From contig AP017308.1 of assembly GCA_001548435.1 (NCBI GenBank), forward strand, positions 3,667,030 to 3,731,029: a stretch of 64,000 nucleotides of DNA, in the 5' to 3' direction. The notes under the pieces were generated by a model. The model made no database searches and was not told the origin of the DNA. It saw only the letters and a program-made list of their open reading frames with translations. The position numbers and the translations under genes are program-made. The DNA is from Leptolyngbya sp. NIES-3755 (lineage in GTDB: Bacteria; Cyanobacteriota; Cyanobacteriia; Leptolyngbyales; Leptolyngbyaceae). Of this stretch, positions 8,322-17,884 are shown piece after piece; positions within the stretch are counted from its first letter, which is position 1, and each line of letters begins with the position of its first letter.

Positions 8322-9334
8322 TTTGATGTCCTCATTCCAATTACGTTTGCGAATTGAGATCGATCGCATACCTTGAAGCGCTTTTTCGTTGCCTCTACTA
8401 GCAATTGCGCTAATGGTGCTGACCCACCCACAATCACTACCTCACCCAAATCAGAGAGCCATTTCGCCCAGCCAATCTTGAGTTTGTTCCGAATGTCCGC
8501 AATCCAGCTATCTCGGTATTCAGGAAAGCGATTGGCAAAACTCACACCTGTAGTTCCATACACATATGAGCCATCAGCGATCGCATCCATAATCAACGTC
8601 AAATTCGGGCTGAAATCCAACTTCTGCAAATCTGGGTGCTTAGAGCAACGCAATGCAAGATCAAAACTTCCCGGCACAATGACGCGACCATCTGCTGGTG
8701 TTGATCCGTTGGCAGTATAAATTTGTCCAATCCCAGTTTTTCCGCCTAAATCAAGAATTCCATTTGGACGAGCGTATTGAAAGAGCTGCTGAGACATACA
8801 GTAACGGTAAGCGCCAAGCGTTTCAGGTTCAACAACAACCGCTTTCACTTGTACAGTCATTAATTCATGATTGCGGTGATATTGATGAATTCCGGTGAGC
8901 GATTTCTGAATTACTTCTGCTTTTTCTTGCTGTCGATGGTTTGGAAGGCAGCACACAAGCCTTTCGATTACGATTTGTCGCTGTTCTTCGACAGGTTGAA
9001 TCATCGGTAAAACCAGATACGGCGATAATTCAGCCTTCTCACGTTCAAAGGTAGGTTCTCCAGCTAAATCTTGAGCCGCTTTTCCAACGACCCAACGCTT
9101 GTTCAGCAAGTCAGGATTACCGTCTAAATAATCACAAATGATGCTTTGTCTATCTGGGTGAACTTCGTCAAATTCGCTCAAGAATTTCACGATCGATGAA
9201 GTGTGATAGAGACGATTCATTTCATCAAACGATTTGATAGTACGATTCCCCGCATCACACGCGAATGTAGTCCAACGAAGAACAGATGTAGCCACAACCT
9301 GACGTGAGATAGGAACCTCTATTGCTCTATTCAT
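8318..9334 (-). CDS. Actin-like plasmid segregation ATPase (ParM/StbA type)
   Basis: The 338-residue protein has the actin-fold signatures in order: phosphate-1 loop CDAGNRTIKSF (from about residue 26), phosphate-2 loop ILDLGGKTGIGQI and adenosine loop VIVGGSAPLAQLL. Such proteins polymerise with ATP and push sister plasmids or integrative elements apart. It overlaps its probable DNA-binding partner and lies divergent from another RHH gene, with a phased repeat site in the spacer, the usual layout of a type II partition locus. Its presence supports plasmid ancestry of this region. Confidence 0.8.
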   Translation of the reverse strand: MNRAIEVPISRQVVATSVLRWTTFACDAGNRTIKSFDEMNRLYHTSSIVKFLSEFDEVHPDRQSIICDYLDGNPDLLNKRWVVGKAAQDLAGEPTFEREKAELSPYLVLPMIQPVEEQRQIVIERLVCCLPNHRQQEKAEVIQKSLTGIHQYHRNHELMTVQVKAVVVEPETLGAYRYCMSQQLFQYARPNGILDLGGKTGIGQIYTANGSTPADGRVIVPGSFDLALRCSKHPDLQKLDFSPNLTLIMDAIADGSYVYGTTGVSFANRFPEYRDSWIADIRNKLKIGWAKWLSDLGEVVIVGGSAPLAQLLVEATKKRFKVCDRSQFANVIGMRTSK

Positions 9335-9488
9335 TTAGCAAAAACCTCTGATATGTAATTTCAGCAGGGCTTTGAGAACTTTTCTGTACTCTGACTCTGA
9401 GTCGCTAACCGGATCTCATCTCTGTTCGGTGTGCGTTTAGAAATGGATCGATTGCGTCTATGTCTGGTTTGATGTTAGCATCTAATTC

Positions 9489-9535
9489 GTAGCTGTCAAG
9501 TAGCCGAAAACTAGCTTAAAGCTACATTAAGCTAC
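9489..9535. promoter_or_regulatory. Phased TAGC/GCTA half-sites, operator or centromere candidate
   Basis: Three rightward half-sites (GTAGC 9489, GTAGC 9500, CTAGC 9511) and two leftward ones (GCTAC 9521, GCTAC 9531) recur every 10-11 bp, one helical turn. They include the near-perfect palindrome TAGCTTAAAGCTA (9512-9524). Helically phased short sites are typical for RHH regulators and partition centromeres. The site sits between the divergent actin-like and RHH genes. Confidence 0.6.
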
Positions 9536-9574
9536 GAACGCCCAGTAAATCAGTAAAATTTTGAGCGTACTGAT

Positions 9575-9775
9575 ATGGAACTAGGACTTGTGAGTAAGCG
9601 TGTGTTTTTAACGCTGCCTGATACCGTGTACGCCGACCTAGAAAGGTGGGCTGATTTGCAAGGACGACCCATTGCGAATCTTGCGAACTATCTTGTAGAA
9701 AGAGCGATCGAGCAGGCAAAAGCGTCCGGAGAGCTACCAACAGGGAAAAAACAAGATCCGCCTGGAACAAATTGA
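9575..9775 (+). CDS. Ribbon-helix-helix (CopG-like) DNA-binding protein
   Basis: A 66-residue protein with the RHH pattern: strand KRVFLTLPDTVYADL, helix WADLQGRPIANLANYL, helix VERAIEQAK, and a Lys/Gly tail. It probably binds the phased half-sites immediately upstream and may control the divergent partition operon. GTG at 9590 is a possible alternative start that would keep the whole RHH core. It is followed 30 bp later by a hypothetical gene on the same strand. Confidence 0.75.
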   Translation: MELGLVSKRVFLTLPDTVYADLERWADLQGRPIANLANYLVERAIEQAKASGELPTGKKQDPPGTN

Positions 9776-9804
9776 AACAACCAATTCACCAAAAGGTATA
9801 AATT

Positions 9805-10638
9805 ATGGCAAAAACAATTTTTGGTAGTCCGCTTCACCCTCATCACCCTTCCAATGCTGCTGAGGCATTACGCTACTTGCGTAATGCTGAGTTCCAGTTA
9901 GAGTTACCAGAGACCATGAGCGCAGTACAGAGAGAGGCGCTGGAAAACTGCATTAGACAGCACGTAGCGCTTGGATACATTCTTGAGGCTGAGTACCCAG
10001 AACTTACGACCTCTGAGCATGAGAGAGTTCTGACCCTGCCTAATCTTAGAGACAACTTTTATCGGATGGCAATGGTGGCAAAAGCACTTTTGAAACTCTG
10101 CGAATCTTGTACGCTTCAAAATATAAGAAGGTACAATCCCGGCTATCACATCGATTACGAAAACATCTATCACTTTTGGGTCTGGCTCATCAGAGCTGAT
10201 ATTCAAAGCGAGTTTCTGCGTTTGGTGTACACCCTAGAAGATGCGAAATCAAAAGCAAGCCAAGCTGATGGCGCTTCAAATCTTATTGATGAGTGGAGGC
10301 AAGGTAAGCTGCCCATAGTACCGGAAATTGGCATTGTAGAAGGATCTCAAATGATGGCTTTAATGCGAACCGCACAGACCTTGAAAGCCATTAATCCTGC
10401 TTCTCCAGTGCAGACTTCTTTTGAAATTTACCTCAAAAGCTTGAGCAAACAGAATACGCAGCAACGCTCTGATCGCGGAAGAATTCCTGTCGCTACCAGA
10501 ACAAAATTAAAGGTTGTGGAACGTGGCAATCATCTGAGCGAAATAAAAAAGAAAGCTTGCCTGCCCCAACTGCCGGATAACTTCTGGAACAGGCATCCAG
10601 TAGCGTTCACAGCGTTCCAAGAAAAACTTTTTGACTAA
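9805..10638 (+). CDS. Hypothetical 277-residue protein of the element
   Basis: Mostly helical with mixed charge and no membrane segment or catalytic motif that I recognise. It lies between two RHH genes, so it may belong to a replication-control or maintenance cassette, but this is position only. The C-terminus is basic (LKVVERGNHLSEIKKKA). No function is proposed. Confidence 0.5.
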   Translation: MAKTIFGSPLHPHHPSNAAEALRYLRNAEFQLELPETMSAVQREALENCIRQHVALGYILEAEYPELTTSEHERVLTLPNLRDNFYRMAMVAKALLKLCESCTLQNIRRYNPGYHIDYENIYHFWVWLIRADIQSEFLRLVYTLEDAKSKASQADGASNLIDEWRQGKLPIVPEIGIVEGSQMMALMRTAQTLKAINPASPVQTSFEIYLKSLSKQNTQQRSDRGRIPVATRTKLKVVERGNHLSEIKKKACLPQLPDNFWNRHPVAFTAFQEKLFD

Positions 10639-10702
10639 CACGATCACTGCATACGAAGCTAGAGACAAGTTGATAGTTAACCAATCAAGAGGACAAAAGC
10701 CC

Positions 10703-10894
10703 ATGTCATCCCTACGCCTGGAGAAAGAACCTCTCAATTGCTTTGTGGCGACAAAGATTAATCAGTCAGATTATCAAGCCCTGCAAGCGCGGGTGAAGCA
10801 GGAAGGGTGTAACCAAACTGCGTTAATCCGATTAGCAGTGCGTCAGTTTCTCTACACTGGCTTAACTCAGACTTCTTCGATTCCTCTGGCTTAG
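10703..10894 (+). CDS. Small ribbon-helix-helix-like protein
   Basis: Start chosen at ATG 10703, which has AGAGGA ten bases upstream; a TTG at 10631 overlapping the previous gene gives a longer frame but has no clear ribosome-binding site. The 63-residue product contains NCFVATKINQSDYQALQARV followed by a second helix (CNQTALIRLAVRQFL), the strand-helix-helix arrangement of CopG/MetJ-like repressors. It is the third such candidate in this element and the nearest to the replication gene downstream, so it could be its repressor (inference). Confidence 0.6.
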   Translation: MSSLRLEKEPLNCFVATKINQSDYQALQARVKQEGCNQTALIRLAVRQFLYTGLTQTSSIPLA

Positions 10895-11176
10895 ATTCGT
10901 GAATCGCGAATCTGAACGCTCCCATCGCTTTAAAGCCAAAATCCCAACTGCGGCAACAGAAGGGAAATTAGGAAATTGTATGGAAGTGTTTGAGCAGGAG
11001 CAGTGGCGCTAACTACAGGCTTATCAACTGAGTGTTAGATTGCCTAGCTTTGCTATGTAAATTTTAGAAGCAATTTGTCGGTTACGCAAGAAGCTCGATG
11101 AATTGCTCTAGCTGCTGCATGGTAATGTGCTGTCTTCCTGCAAATTTTCCTAGCTCACTGAGAAAGAAAAAACAGG

Positions 11177-13969
11177 ATGACAATGTTATTCAATTCGTTA
11201 GAGATTAACCGAGATGCTGCGATCGTTCTTCTTTCAGCACTACGTCGTGAACCAGGAGAAAAAGTCTGTCTTAGATTTTTTTACCCAGATGGCGATTCTC
11301 GAAAAGCCCGCGACAAGGGCATGAAAGGCGAGTGTAGATTTCCTAATTTACCTTGGAAGTTGATGGAACGGCTACAGGCTGAGGGGCGCGGTTGCTATTT
11401 TGTAGTAAACAGTGGCGGACACAAAGACGCGGACATTATTCGCTGTCATGCTATCTTTTACGAACATGACCATTTGGACAAGGAAACCTCTCGTGAACTC
11501 TGGCAGCACCTTGGTCTACCTGAGCCTACAATCCAAATTGATACAGGCGGCAAATCAATTCACAGCTATTGGGCACTAACATCCTCCTGTACGATTGAGC
11601 AGTGGCAAGAGTTGCAGTCCAACCTATTAGAATTTGCTGATGGCGATCGCAAAATCAAAAATCCCAGTCGCGTGATGCGTCTTGCAGGTGCTTACCACAT
11701 CAAACCTGGACGAGAGCCGATTCAGACAACAATCATCAACAATTCTGGTAACGTCTATACCTATGAAGAGTTGAGGTCGATTGTTCCAAAACAACAGCCA
11801 TCAACAGCATCTCAATCCTGGAAGGAATTTGAAAATAGCATTCAATTACCAGTTTCTGAGCGCGTTCCCTTGATTGAGTGTCTAAGTAAAGCAAATCGAT
11901 TGCTGATTGAGCAAGGCACTGGAGAAGGACAGCGTAACGATCGGGGTTATGCCTTGGCTTGCGATTTAATTGGTGCATCTAATTATCTCAACAGCATCGG
12001 TCAGCTCTTCGATGGTCTGCCAAAACTGCTGTTCGAGCAGTACTGTGCGAACTGTTCACCTCCCTTGGATAATGCTGAAATCGGGTCGATTTGGCAAAGT
12101 GCCGAGAAACGCGCTACAGGAAGCTCCCTTCCATCTAGATTGATCGAGGGGTGTATCAAGGGCTGGCTCTGGCGTGAACAAAGATTTTCGAGCAATGTTT
12201 CGATCAGATCAGAACAAGCTAAGATTGAGAGCCATTCTTTCAGTCAGCCTGCTCTAGCTGATTCTGAAAATCGCAGACTTTCGCAAACTTCTGCGACTCT
12301 CTCCATTCAGGATGTGCAGGTTGAAGTTAGTCAATTAGTCGAGCAGGATTTGACAGCAGCAGAATTAACAACTAGGATTTACGACCTTGCGAAACGCTCA
12401 GGTAGTCAAACACGGGACGTTTGGGGTCTTTACAGAACATATCAGCAAGAGCAAGAGCAACTCAATGAACGGGATGATCGCTCAACTGAAATCAACAAGC
12501 TGCTAAAACTAGGACGACATCAATTGCGGCTTCAGAGATATCTAGTAGCATCACTAGCAGAGCCTCTACAAAATGTTGCTCAATATCTTGGCAGCACAAC
12601 CAGTGCGATGCTATTCACTCTCTTACCTACCGTTGCAAGTTTATGCAGAGTAGGCACTAGACTCGAACTAATTGCTGCGACGGGATTTTACGCGCTTCCA
12701 ATTCTCTACACTGGGCTAGTTTCTGAATCTGGTGGTGGTAAGTCGCCAACTCAGAAAATCATCCTGACTCCACTGTTCCGTCTTCAGGAAAGTACCGATC
12801 GAGAATACGAAATCCAAGTAGAGCAGTACGATCGCGAGTTAGAAGATTGGCAGAGAAGCGATCGAGAAAATCGAGGCAGCAAACCGTGTAGACCCAATCC
12901 ACGCGAATACTACACCGTAGACTGTACTCGTGAAGGAATTGCACAGATTCAAGCACAACAGCCAGATCGAGGATTTCTAGGCTGGGTGGACGAGCTTTCT
13001 GCGATTGTCACTGGGAGGAATCAATATCGCGGTGGCAAGGGTTCGGATAAGGAAGCTTTACTTTCTGGTCGTGACGGCTCACCAATCAAGGTGAACCGCG
13101 CTTCCGGTAAGCGCATCAGCGTCACTCAAAGTTCTTATTCAATCACAGGAGCAACCCAGCCGGATACGCTTCGTAGCTTGATGGGGGACTTCAGCGACGG
13201 CTCTGGGGAATGGGCGAGATTTCTGTGGTGCATTCTACCGATTCAACCTGCGCCCTTTCCAGACGACGCTGTGAAATACGACGTTAGCGAACTGTTGCTC
13301 GCACTGTATCTTCGTGTTGAAGCACTTCAACCAGAAACTTACAAACTTTCGCCTGAAGCCTTACAACGCTATCGAAATTGGTATAACGACCTTGACCAAT
13401 TTCGACTTAACGAGCCTAAGCAAGCTTTGCGGAGTGTCTTTCAGAAGCAAAAAGGAGATGTGGGTGTATTGATGATGTTGCTGCACATTATCAATGCTTG
13501 TGCTGTTGGCAAAGTTCCCGCTCCACAGGTTTCTGAACGAACAGCCAAAGCCGCTATCAGCTTGTCTAAATTTTGCATTGGGCAGGTCAAACTAATCCAC
13601 ACTATGGGCGACGAAGCACGAGGAGAACTTTCTCCGGTTTTAGTAAAGTTGATTGAATTCTCTGATCGCAGAGGCTGGATTACTGCTCGCGATGCAAAGC
13701 AAGGTATCAACGCATTGCGAATCAGCAAGCAGCACACTAGCGAGGTGATTCGCCGTCTGTTTCATGACCTCTGCGAAATGGGTTATGGGACGACCGAGGG
13801 TTCAGGCTCAAAAATGCGTTGGAAGTCTCGATCTCCAGACAAAGAATCTGTTGATGGATCTAAGGGTGTTGTTACATCTTCAACAACAGGTGAAAGCCTT
13901 GAGAATACTGAAATTTTATCCGTTGTTGATGCTGATGATGCACATTCCAAACTCGCTGAGAAGTCTTAA
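11177..13969 (+). CDS. Primase/helicase-type replication protein with DUF3987 domain
   Basis: A 930-residue two-part protein. The N-terminal third resembles primase-polymerase (RepB-like) domains, with HAIFYEHDHL and a conserved IDTGGKSIHSYW segment. The C-terminal half is a DUF3987-type ATPase with a P-loop-like SESGGGKSPTQK (near residue 518), GWVDELSAIV as Walker B region and SITGATQPDTL. Such fusions replicate plasmids and integrative elements. ATG 11183, two codons on, has a better-placed AGGA than ATG 11177. It stands alone, with about 280 bp of non-coding sequence upstream. Confidence 0.8.
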   Translation: MTMLFNSLEINRDAAIVLLSALRREPGEKVCLRFFYPDGDSRKARDKGMKGECRFPNLPWKLMERLQAEGRGCYFVVNSGGHKDADIIRCHAIFYEHDHLDKETSRELWQHLGLPEPTIQIDTGGKSIHSYWALTSSCTIEQWQELQSNLLEFADGDRKIKNPSRVMRLAGAYHIKPGREPIQTTIINNSGNVYTYEELRSIVPKQQPSTASQSWKEFENSIQLPVSERVPLIECLSKANRLLIEQGTGEGQRNDRGYALACDLIGASNYLNSIGQLFDGLPKLLFEQYCANCSPPLDNAEIGSIWQSAEKRATGSSLPSRLIEGCIKGWLWREQRFSSNVSIRSEQAKIESHSFSQPALADSENRRLSQTSATLSIQDVQVEVSQLVEQDLTAAELTTRIYDLAKRSGSQTRDVWGLYRTYQQEQEQLNERDDRSTEINKLLKLGRHQLRLQRYLVASLAEPLQNVAQYLGSTTSAMLFTLLPTVASLCRVGTRLELIAATGFYALPILYTGLVSESGGGKSPTQKIILTPLFRLQESTDREYEIQVEQYDRELEDWQRSDRENRGSKPCRPNPREYYTVDCTREGIAQIQAQQPDRGFLGWVDELSAIVTGRNQYRGGKGSDKEALLSGRDGSPIKVNRASGKRISVTQSSYSITGATQPDTLRSLMGDFSDGSGEWARFLWCILPIQPAPFPDDAVKYDVSELLLALYLRVEALQPETYKLSPEALQRYRNWYNDLDQFRLNEPKQALRSVFQKQKGDVGVLMMLLHIINACAVGKVPAPQVSERTAKAAISLSKFCIGQVKLIHTMGDEARGELSPVLVKLIEFSDRRGWITARDAKQGINALRISKQHTSEVIRRLFHDLCEMGYGTTEGSGSKMRWKSRSPDKESVDGSKGVVTSSTTGESLENTEILSVVDADDAHSKLAEKS

Positions 13970-14064
13970 TTTCTAGTGAATAGGAATCGCGATTTTAAGC
14001 CATAGCTACTTTCTTCTTGTTGTTAAACAGCTTCCCCCTAACTCTTTACATCATTCCTCCTACC

Positions 14065-14349
14065 ATGCGTCTCTCAATCACCAATCTCGTCGAAGTGATC
14101 AGTCTGGATGAAGTCAAGAACTTGCTCAAAGTTGGCGAAACCACGATCGACAAATATCGAAAAGAGTACTGGATTCAAGGCATTCACTACTTCCAGCCTG
14201 AACCTGGTGCAAAAATTACTTACAACAAGCAAATGATCGTAGTTTGGTTAATCTCTTACAGCGCGAACGATACTGCACTGCACGATCGCGCTGTGGAAGT
14301 GTTCAATTCCTCAATTCCTGGTAATCAACCAAAACGTGCAAGAAACTAA
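14065..14349 (+). CDS. Excisionase-like small DNA-binding protein
   Basis: Start set at ATG 14065; an upstream TTG at 14017 would add 16 residues. The 94-residue product has a winged-helix/MerR-like pattern: LDEVKNLLKVGETTIDKYR, then a wing-like GIHYFQPEPGAKITYNKQMI. This W-x-x-GIHY layout is seen in recombination directionality factors (Xis). It converges on and overlaps the integrase gene by 4 bp, which fits an excisionase partner. Sequence similarity to a named family not verified. Confidence 0.55.
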   Translation: MRLSITNLVEVISLDEVKNLLKVGETTIDKYRKEYWIQGIHYFQPEPGAKITYNKQMIVVWLISYSANDTALHDRAVEVFNSSIPGNQPKRARN

Positions 14350-15491
14350 GCGACTTCACCCGAATCTAGAATGTCAGGTAGGCGAACTTTCGTCTTGATC
14401 CAGCCCGCGTAGTGTTCGTAGATTGTTTTCACACTGGTTCGTGTCATTTTGGCGACAACGACTGGATCTTCGCCTTGAGACAGCCAAAAACTAATCAACG
14501 TTGATCGCGTTGTATAAGGCTTTCGATAAGGAATATCAAGCTTCTCCAAAACAGTCTTCCAAGCTCGATTTCTAAAATCTTGATCATGAATGTGACCACC
14601 TTTTGGGGCAGGGAACACAAGCGCTTCCGGATCGAGATTAGTGGGTCGGCGCTTCAGAAGTAGTCTCCTTAGAGCATCAGTCATTGGAACTGTACCAGAT
14701 TTTTCATTCTTGGTTTCTTTCTCCATTCCACGGTAATAGGCTTCTCCAATCCAGACAGAGGAACAGTCATCGGCAATATGTTTCCATTTGAGTCCGATCG
14801 CTTCTCCTGGTCTACATCCCGTACCAAGCAAAAACTCAACGTAGTCAGAATAGTAAGCGTAGTAACGATCAGTGCGGAATCCCATAATGATTCTGGGAAT
14901 TTCATCGATCTTGAAAGGATTCGGTTTTGTCTTGTTTTTCTTAGTGTTCTTAGCGAGCGTTCGCCACGGATTAGCCTCTAAGCGTTTCTCCTCGACTGCC
15001 CAATCCCAACAAGCAGCTAAAAGAGTCAATCGTTCTTTCACTGTGCCAGATGAATTTGGCTTCCGAGTTGATGGGTTGATTCGATTTTCGTACCACTTCT
15101 TAAACGCTTCCGCACGTTCCTTCGTCACTGAAGATGCAGATTCTTTCTGAAAGAACTCTTGTAAGCGCACAAGGGTCGCTTTGTATTTCTCTAACGTTTG
15201 TGGATAAATTCCTTCACTTGCCTTGTGATCAATATATTGCTCGAAGAGAGTAACGATCGACAAACCAGCAGGCTTCGGTTGGGTGGTGACTAATCGATAC
15301 TTGTTGAGCGTTGGATCAAAATTCTCAGTCGCGATATCAATTTTGATGTCGCTGGCTTTGCCTTCAGCCACCTGGCGATTTATCGATCCATCTTCCAGAC
15401 CCAAGGCAAATTCATATCGTTTGCCGCAATACGACCAGCGGAGTTTGAGCCAGCCGTTTCTCGCTTCAATGTGGACTTTTGGCTTTTTCAT
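14346..15491 (-). CDS. Tyrosine recombinase integrase
   Basis: Start set at ATG 15491 (MKKPKVHIEARNGW); a TTG at 15530 adds 13 residues. The protein has an N-terminal arm-binding-like domain, a SAM-like core-binding domain (around SIVTLFEQYIDH), and a C-terminal catalytic domain with the first Arg in GTGCRPGEAIGLKW, second Arg in YTTRSTLISFWLSQG and the nucleophile Tyr in TIYEHYAGW. The usual His before the second Arg is replaced (TTR instead of HxxR), a variation seen in some cyanobacterial integrases. The gene points away from the tRNA-Pro gene it sits beside, the standard layout for tRNA-integrating elements. Confidence 0.9.
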   Translation of the reverse strand: MKKPKVHIEARNGWLKLRWSYCGKRYEFALGLEDGSINRQVAEGKASDIKIDIATENFDPTLNKYRLVTTQPKPAGLSIVTLFEQYIDHKASEGIYPQTLEKYKATLVRLQEFFQKESASSVTKERAEAFKKWYENRINPSTRKPNSSGTVKERLTLLAACWDWAVEEKRLEANPWRTLAKNTKKNKTKPNPFKIDEIPRIIMGFRTDRYYAYYSDYVEFLLGTGCRPGEAIGLKWKHIADDCSSVWIGEAYYRGMEKETKNEKSGTVPMTDALRRLLLKRRPTNLDPEALVFPAPKGGHIHDQDFRNRAWKTVLEKLDIPYRKPYTTRSTLISFWLSQGEDPVVVAKMTRTSVKTIYEHYAGWIKTKVRLPDILDSGEVA

Positions 15492-15672
15492 GAAAAGTGG
15501 TGCATGAAGTTTTAGCCAGTCTAGCGCCAAAATTCACGCACCAGATTTGCACCATTTTTCTGGGTTATTTCAAATTTTTCCGAGTTATTTCACGCTCTTA
15601 TTGAGAATGGCTCGATCTTGCAAGCGTAAGCCAGAAACGGCAAAAGCCAGTCAATGACTGGCTTTCATCTAA

Positions 15673-15746
15673 TCGGAGCGGCGGGATTTGAACCCACGAC
15701 CCCTACTACCCCAAAGTAGTGCGCTACCAAGCTGCGCTACGCCCCG
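15673..15746 (-). tRNA. tRNA-Pro (anticodon UGG)
   Basis: Read on the minus strand, 5' CGGGGCG pairs with 3' CGCTCCG (one G-U) to form the acceptor stem, followed by discriminator A. The anticodon stem-loop reads CTAC-TTTGGGG-TAGT with TGG in the middle of a 7-base loop, and the T arm is GTGGGTTCAAATCCC-type. CCA is not encoded. Its 3' end faces the integrase gene, so it is the probable integration site. Confidence 0.95.
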
Positions 15747-16012
15747 ATATGCTTTCCGATTAGCTCCTGTGAGGAATTCAGTTAGCAAATACCACTAATT
15801 TCAAGGTCTAGAATTGGCTCTACCGCTTTTTGCGACCAGTTTTTTCGCTTTGCTTTGGTGGTGAATCAAATCCTATCACAAATTGTCGGAAGAAATCACG
15901 CAATTGATTTGAAATTAATTTTGCCAGTAATTGCCTGCGGTTCTCGTCCGACAAACTCGAAGCTGTTCATCGGAGCGAGAATTAAAACCACGATCGAGCC
16001 TCTAAAGAGCCA

Positions 16013-16466
16013 CTAGGCAATTCCAGTTCCACCCGTTACGCCATACACTTCTCCGGTAATATAACTCCCTTCTTGAGAAGCCAACAGGACAGACACAGGC
16101 GCGATCTCTACAGGCTGTCCAGGTCGTCCCAGCGGTACTTCTGAACCAAATTTCTCAATTTTGTCCTGGGTCTGTCCACCCGTCGGTTGAAGCGGTGTCC
16201 AAAATGGTCCGGGGGCAACCGCATTCACACGCACTCCCTGTTCGATCATTTGTTTTGACAAGGCTTTGGTGAAATCTGCGATCGCGGCTTTTGTCATCGC
16301 GTAGTCGAGCAATGTGGCAGAAGGTTGATAGCCTTGAATCGAAGTTGTGTTGATAATTGCAGCACCTGGCTTTAAATGCGGGACTGCTGCTTGCGTGATC
16401 CAGAACATTGCATAGAGATTTGTCTTCATCACTTTGACAAAGTGCTCGGTCGGAATATCGCTGATC
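16013..16466 (-). pseudogene. 5'-truncated short-chain dehydrogenase/reductase
   Basis: The frame holds the C-terminal half of an SDR: KTNLYAMFWITQAA, the catalytic Ser region INTTSIQGYQ, YxxxK as YAMTKAAIADF, VNAVAPGPFWTPL and the usual C-terminal end YGVTGGTGIA. SDR coding continues upstream through SISDIPTEHFVKV to about 16466 and then hits a stop. The nucleotide-binding N-terminus (TGxxxGIG) is absent. The remaining frame starts at GTG 16432, but a protein lacking the cofactor site is unlikely to work. Confidence 0.8.
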
Positions 16467-16574
16467 GAAGGTTTCGCGGACTATGTGGCGATGGTTAACT
16501 CCGAAAAGGGGAAGAAGTTTCTCGATCAGATTCAGCGGATTAAGCGAAAGTATGGACCGAGAAAACGACGCTAG
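16467..16574 (+). pseudogene. Orphan C-terminal gene fragment
   Basis: On the plus strand a frame ending at TAG 16572-16574 reads EGFADYVAMVNSEKGKKF and on to a very basic end (RIKRKYGPRKRR). It looks like the tail of a real, probably nucleic-acid-binding protein whose body has been lost. It abuts the broken SDR gene, so the two fragments mark a deletion or rearrangement junction. The parent family was not identified. Confidence 0.45.
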
Positions 16575-17674
16575 AAAGTCACGTTTTAGGGTGTTGGTGA
16601 GGTGCAAAAGGATTCACCACTTCTAAAAAGTCTTTTGGAGGTGAAAGAATCGCTTGAGTTGAAGGTGCGGGTTGAGTCGGACGAGCTTCACCTAATCCTA
16701 ATTGACCTTTCTCTAAAGTGCCTACAACGAGAGAACCAATGTAATCAGCACTGGTGTAGGCAGTATCAATACAGTGACAAATATTCTGTAAGTCTTGATC
16801 ATCCACGATTCCGTTGCTAGTCGCCTTGTAAAATTGGACTGTGACGCGGATCGGAGAGCGATCGTCTCGCTCTAATTTATGTCCGCCCAGTTCTAGATGT
16901 TCGCCTTGGTCTTCCCCATGCCCGATGACAGCATCTTCCATGTCACTGCGTCTTCGTCGGTTGTAGTTGCTATAGTCTGAGTCGTAGTCGCAATCCTCAA
17001 TATACGCATCAAAACATGCACTCACCGATGCAGCAAACGCGACATGATGATAGTTCAGTTCTTTATACTTGAGCGGTACTTGCACAATCATCACCATGTT
17101 CACGTCTTGAGCGACAGAAACTTGCGATCGTGCTTCTTCAAGGGAGATGTTTTGCTGTTGTGCGATCGTTTGAGCTTGATTTTCTTTGTAGTCGCTCAAC
17201 CGTTCTCCGGTCAGGCTGGTTTTTTGACCGTTGTTATTAAAATAGAGCGTCTGTCCCCAAGAAGTGCGATCGTGAGCATTATCAATCACAGTCGCACTAC
17301 TGCCTTCGGTGGAAATTAGAATTGCGAGAACGGCAGGGCTATCTTTGCGCGATTGATAATTAAATAGCACTGGATTGAAATCGCATTTTCCTTGCTGTGG
17401 GATGGGCAGAAAACAGGCTTGAGCACTAACCAGGATGTGAGTGTCTTTCTCAGTAACCAAGGGGGTGTTTTCTGGATTGAACTTCGCAGGATAGCTAATG
17501 TACTGATCTAAGTTTGTTAGATATTCCCGCAGTGTAATGGTTTGCGGTTCAGCGCCCTTTTCGTTACCAACTTTGAGATTGATCAACTCTAGAGGAACAT
17601 CTCCAGGGGAGCGTGTCACCTTCTGAGGAGAAAAATGAGAATAAAGGAAACCGATTCCTGAAGAGGTTCCCGCG

Positions 17675-17884
17675 ATGACTCCTGAAGACCAACAAGCGCT
17701 GAATGCCCATGTTCAAGCGATTGCAAAAATCTTGTACAACGATGCTGACAAAAGCCAGATAACGAATTTGGCAGAAATCGAAGCGATGGTGCGAACTCAA
17801 GTGCAACAGCACGTCACACCAGGATTAGGGAGTTTTTTATCACAGCAGTTACCGCCACAACTGAAGGCTACCCGCGACGGTTGA
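17675..17884 (+). CDS. ISKra4-like transposase, N-terminal frame
   Basis: This 69-residue helical frame (TPEDQQALNAHVQAIAKILY...LPPQLKATRDG) matches the N-terminal part expected ahead of the catalytic frame. Its TGA overlaps a TTG of the next frame (TTGA, 17881-17884) and the second frame lies at -1 relative to it. It is either a translationally coupled two-protein transposase, a programmed frameshift, or a degraded single gene. Confidence 0.6.
   Translation: MTPEDQQALNAHVQAIAKILYNDADKSQITNLAEIEAMVRTQVQQHVTPGLGSFLSQQLPPQLKATRDG

Noticed and set aside
9575-10894. Toxin-antitoxin module formed by the RHH genes
   Set aside because: The 277-residue neighbour shows no toxin motif and is much larger than typical toxins; no pairing evidence.
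15673-15746. tRNA-Pro damaged by integration
   Set aside because: All stems and the anticodon loop are intact, so the element restores or lies outside the gene as usual.
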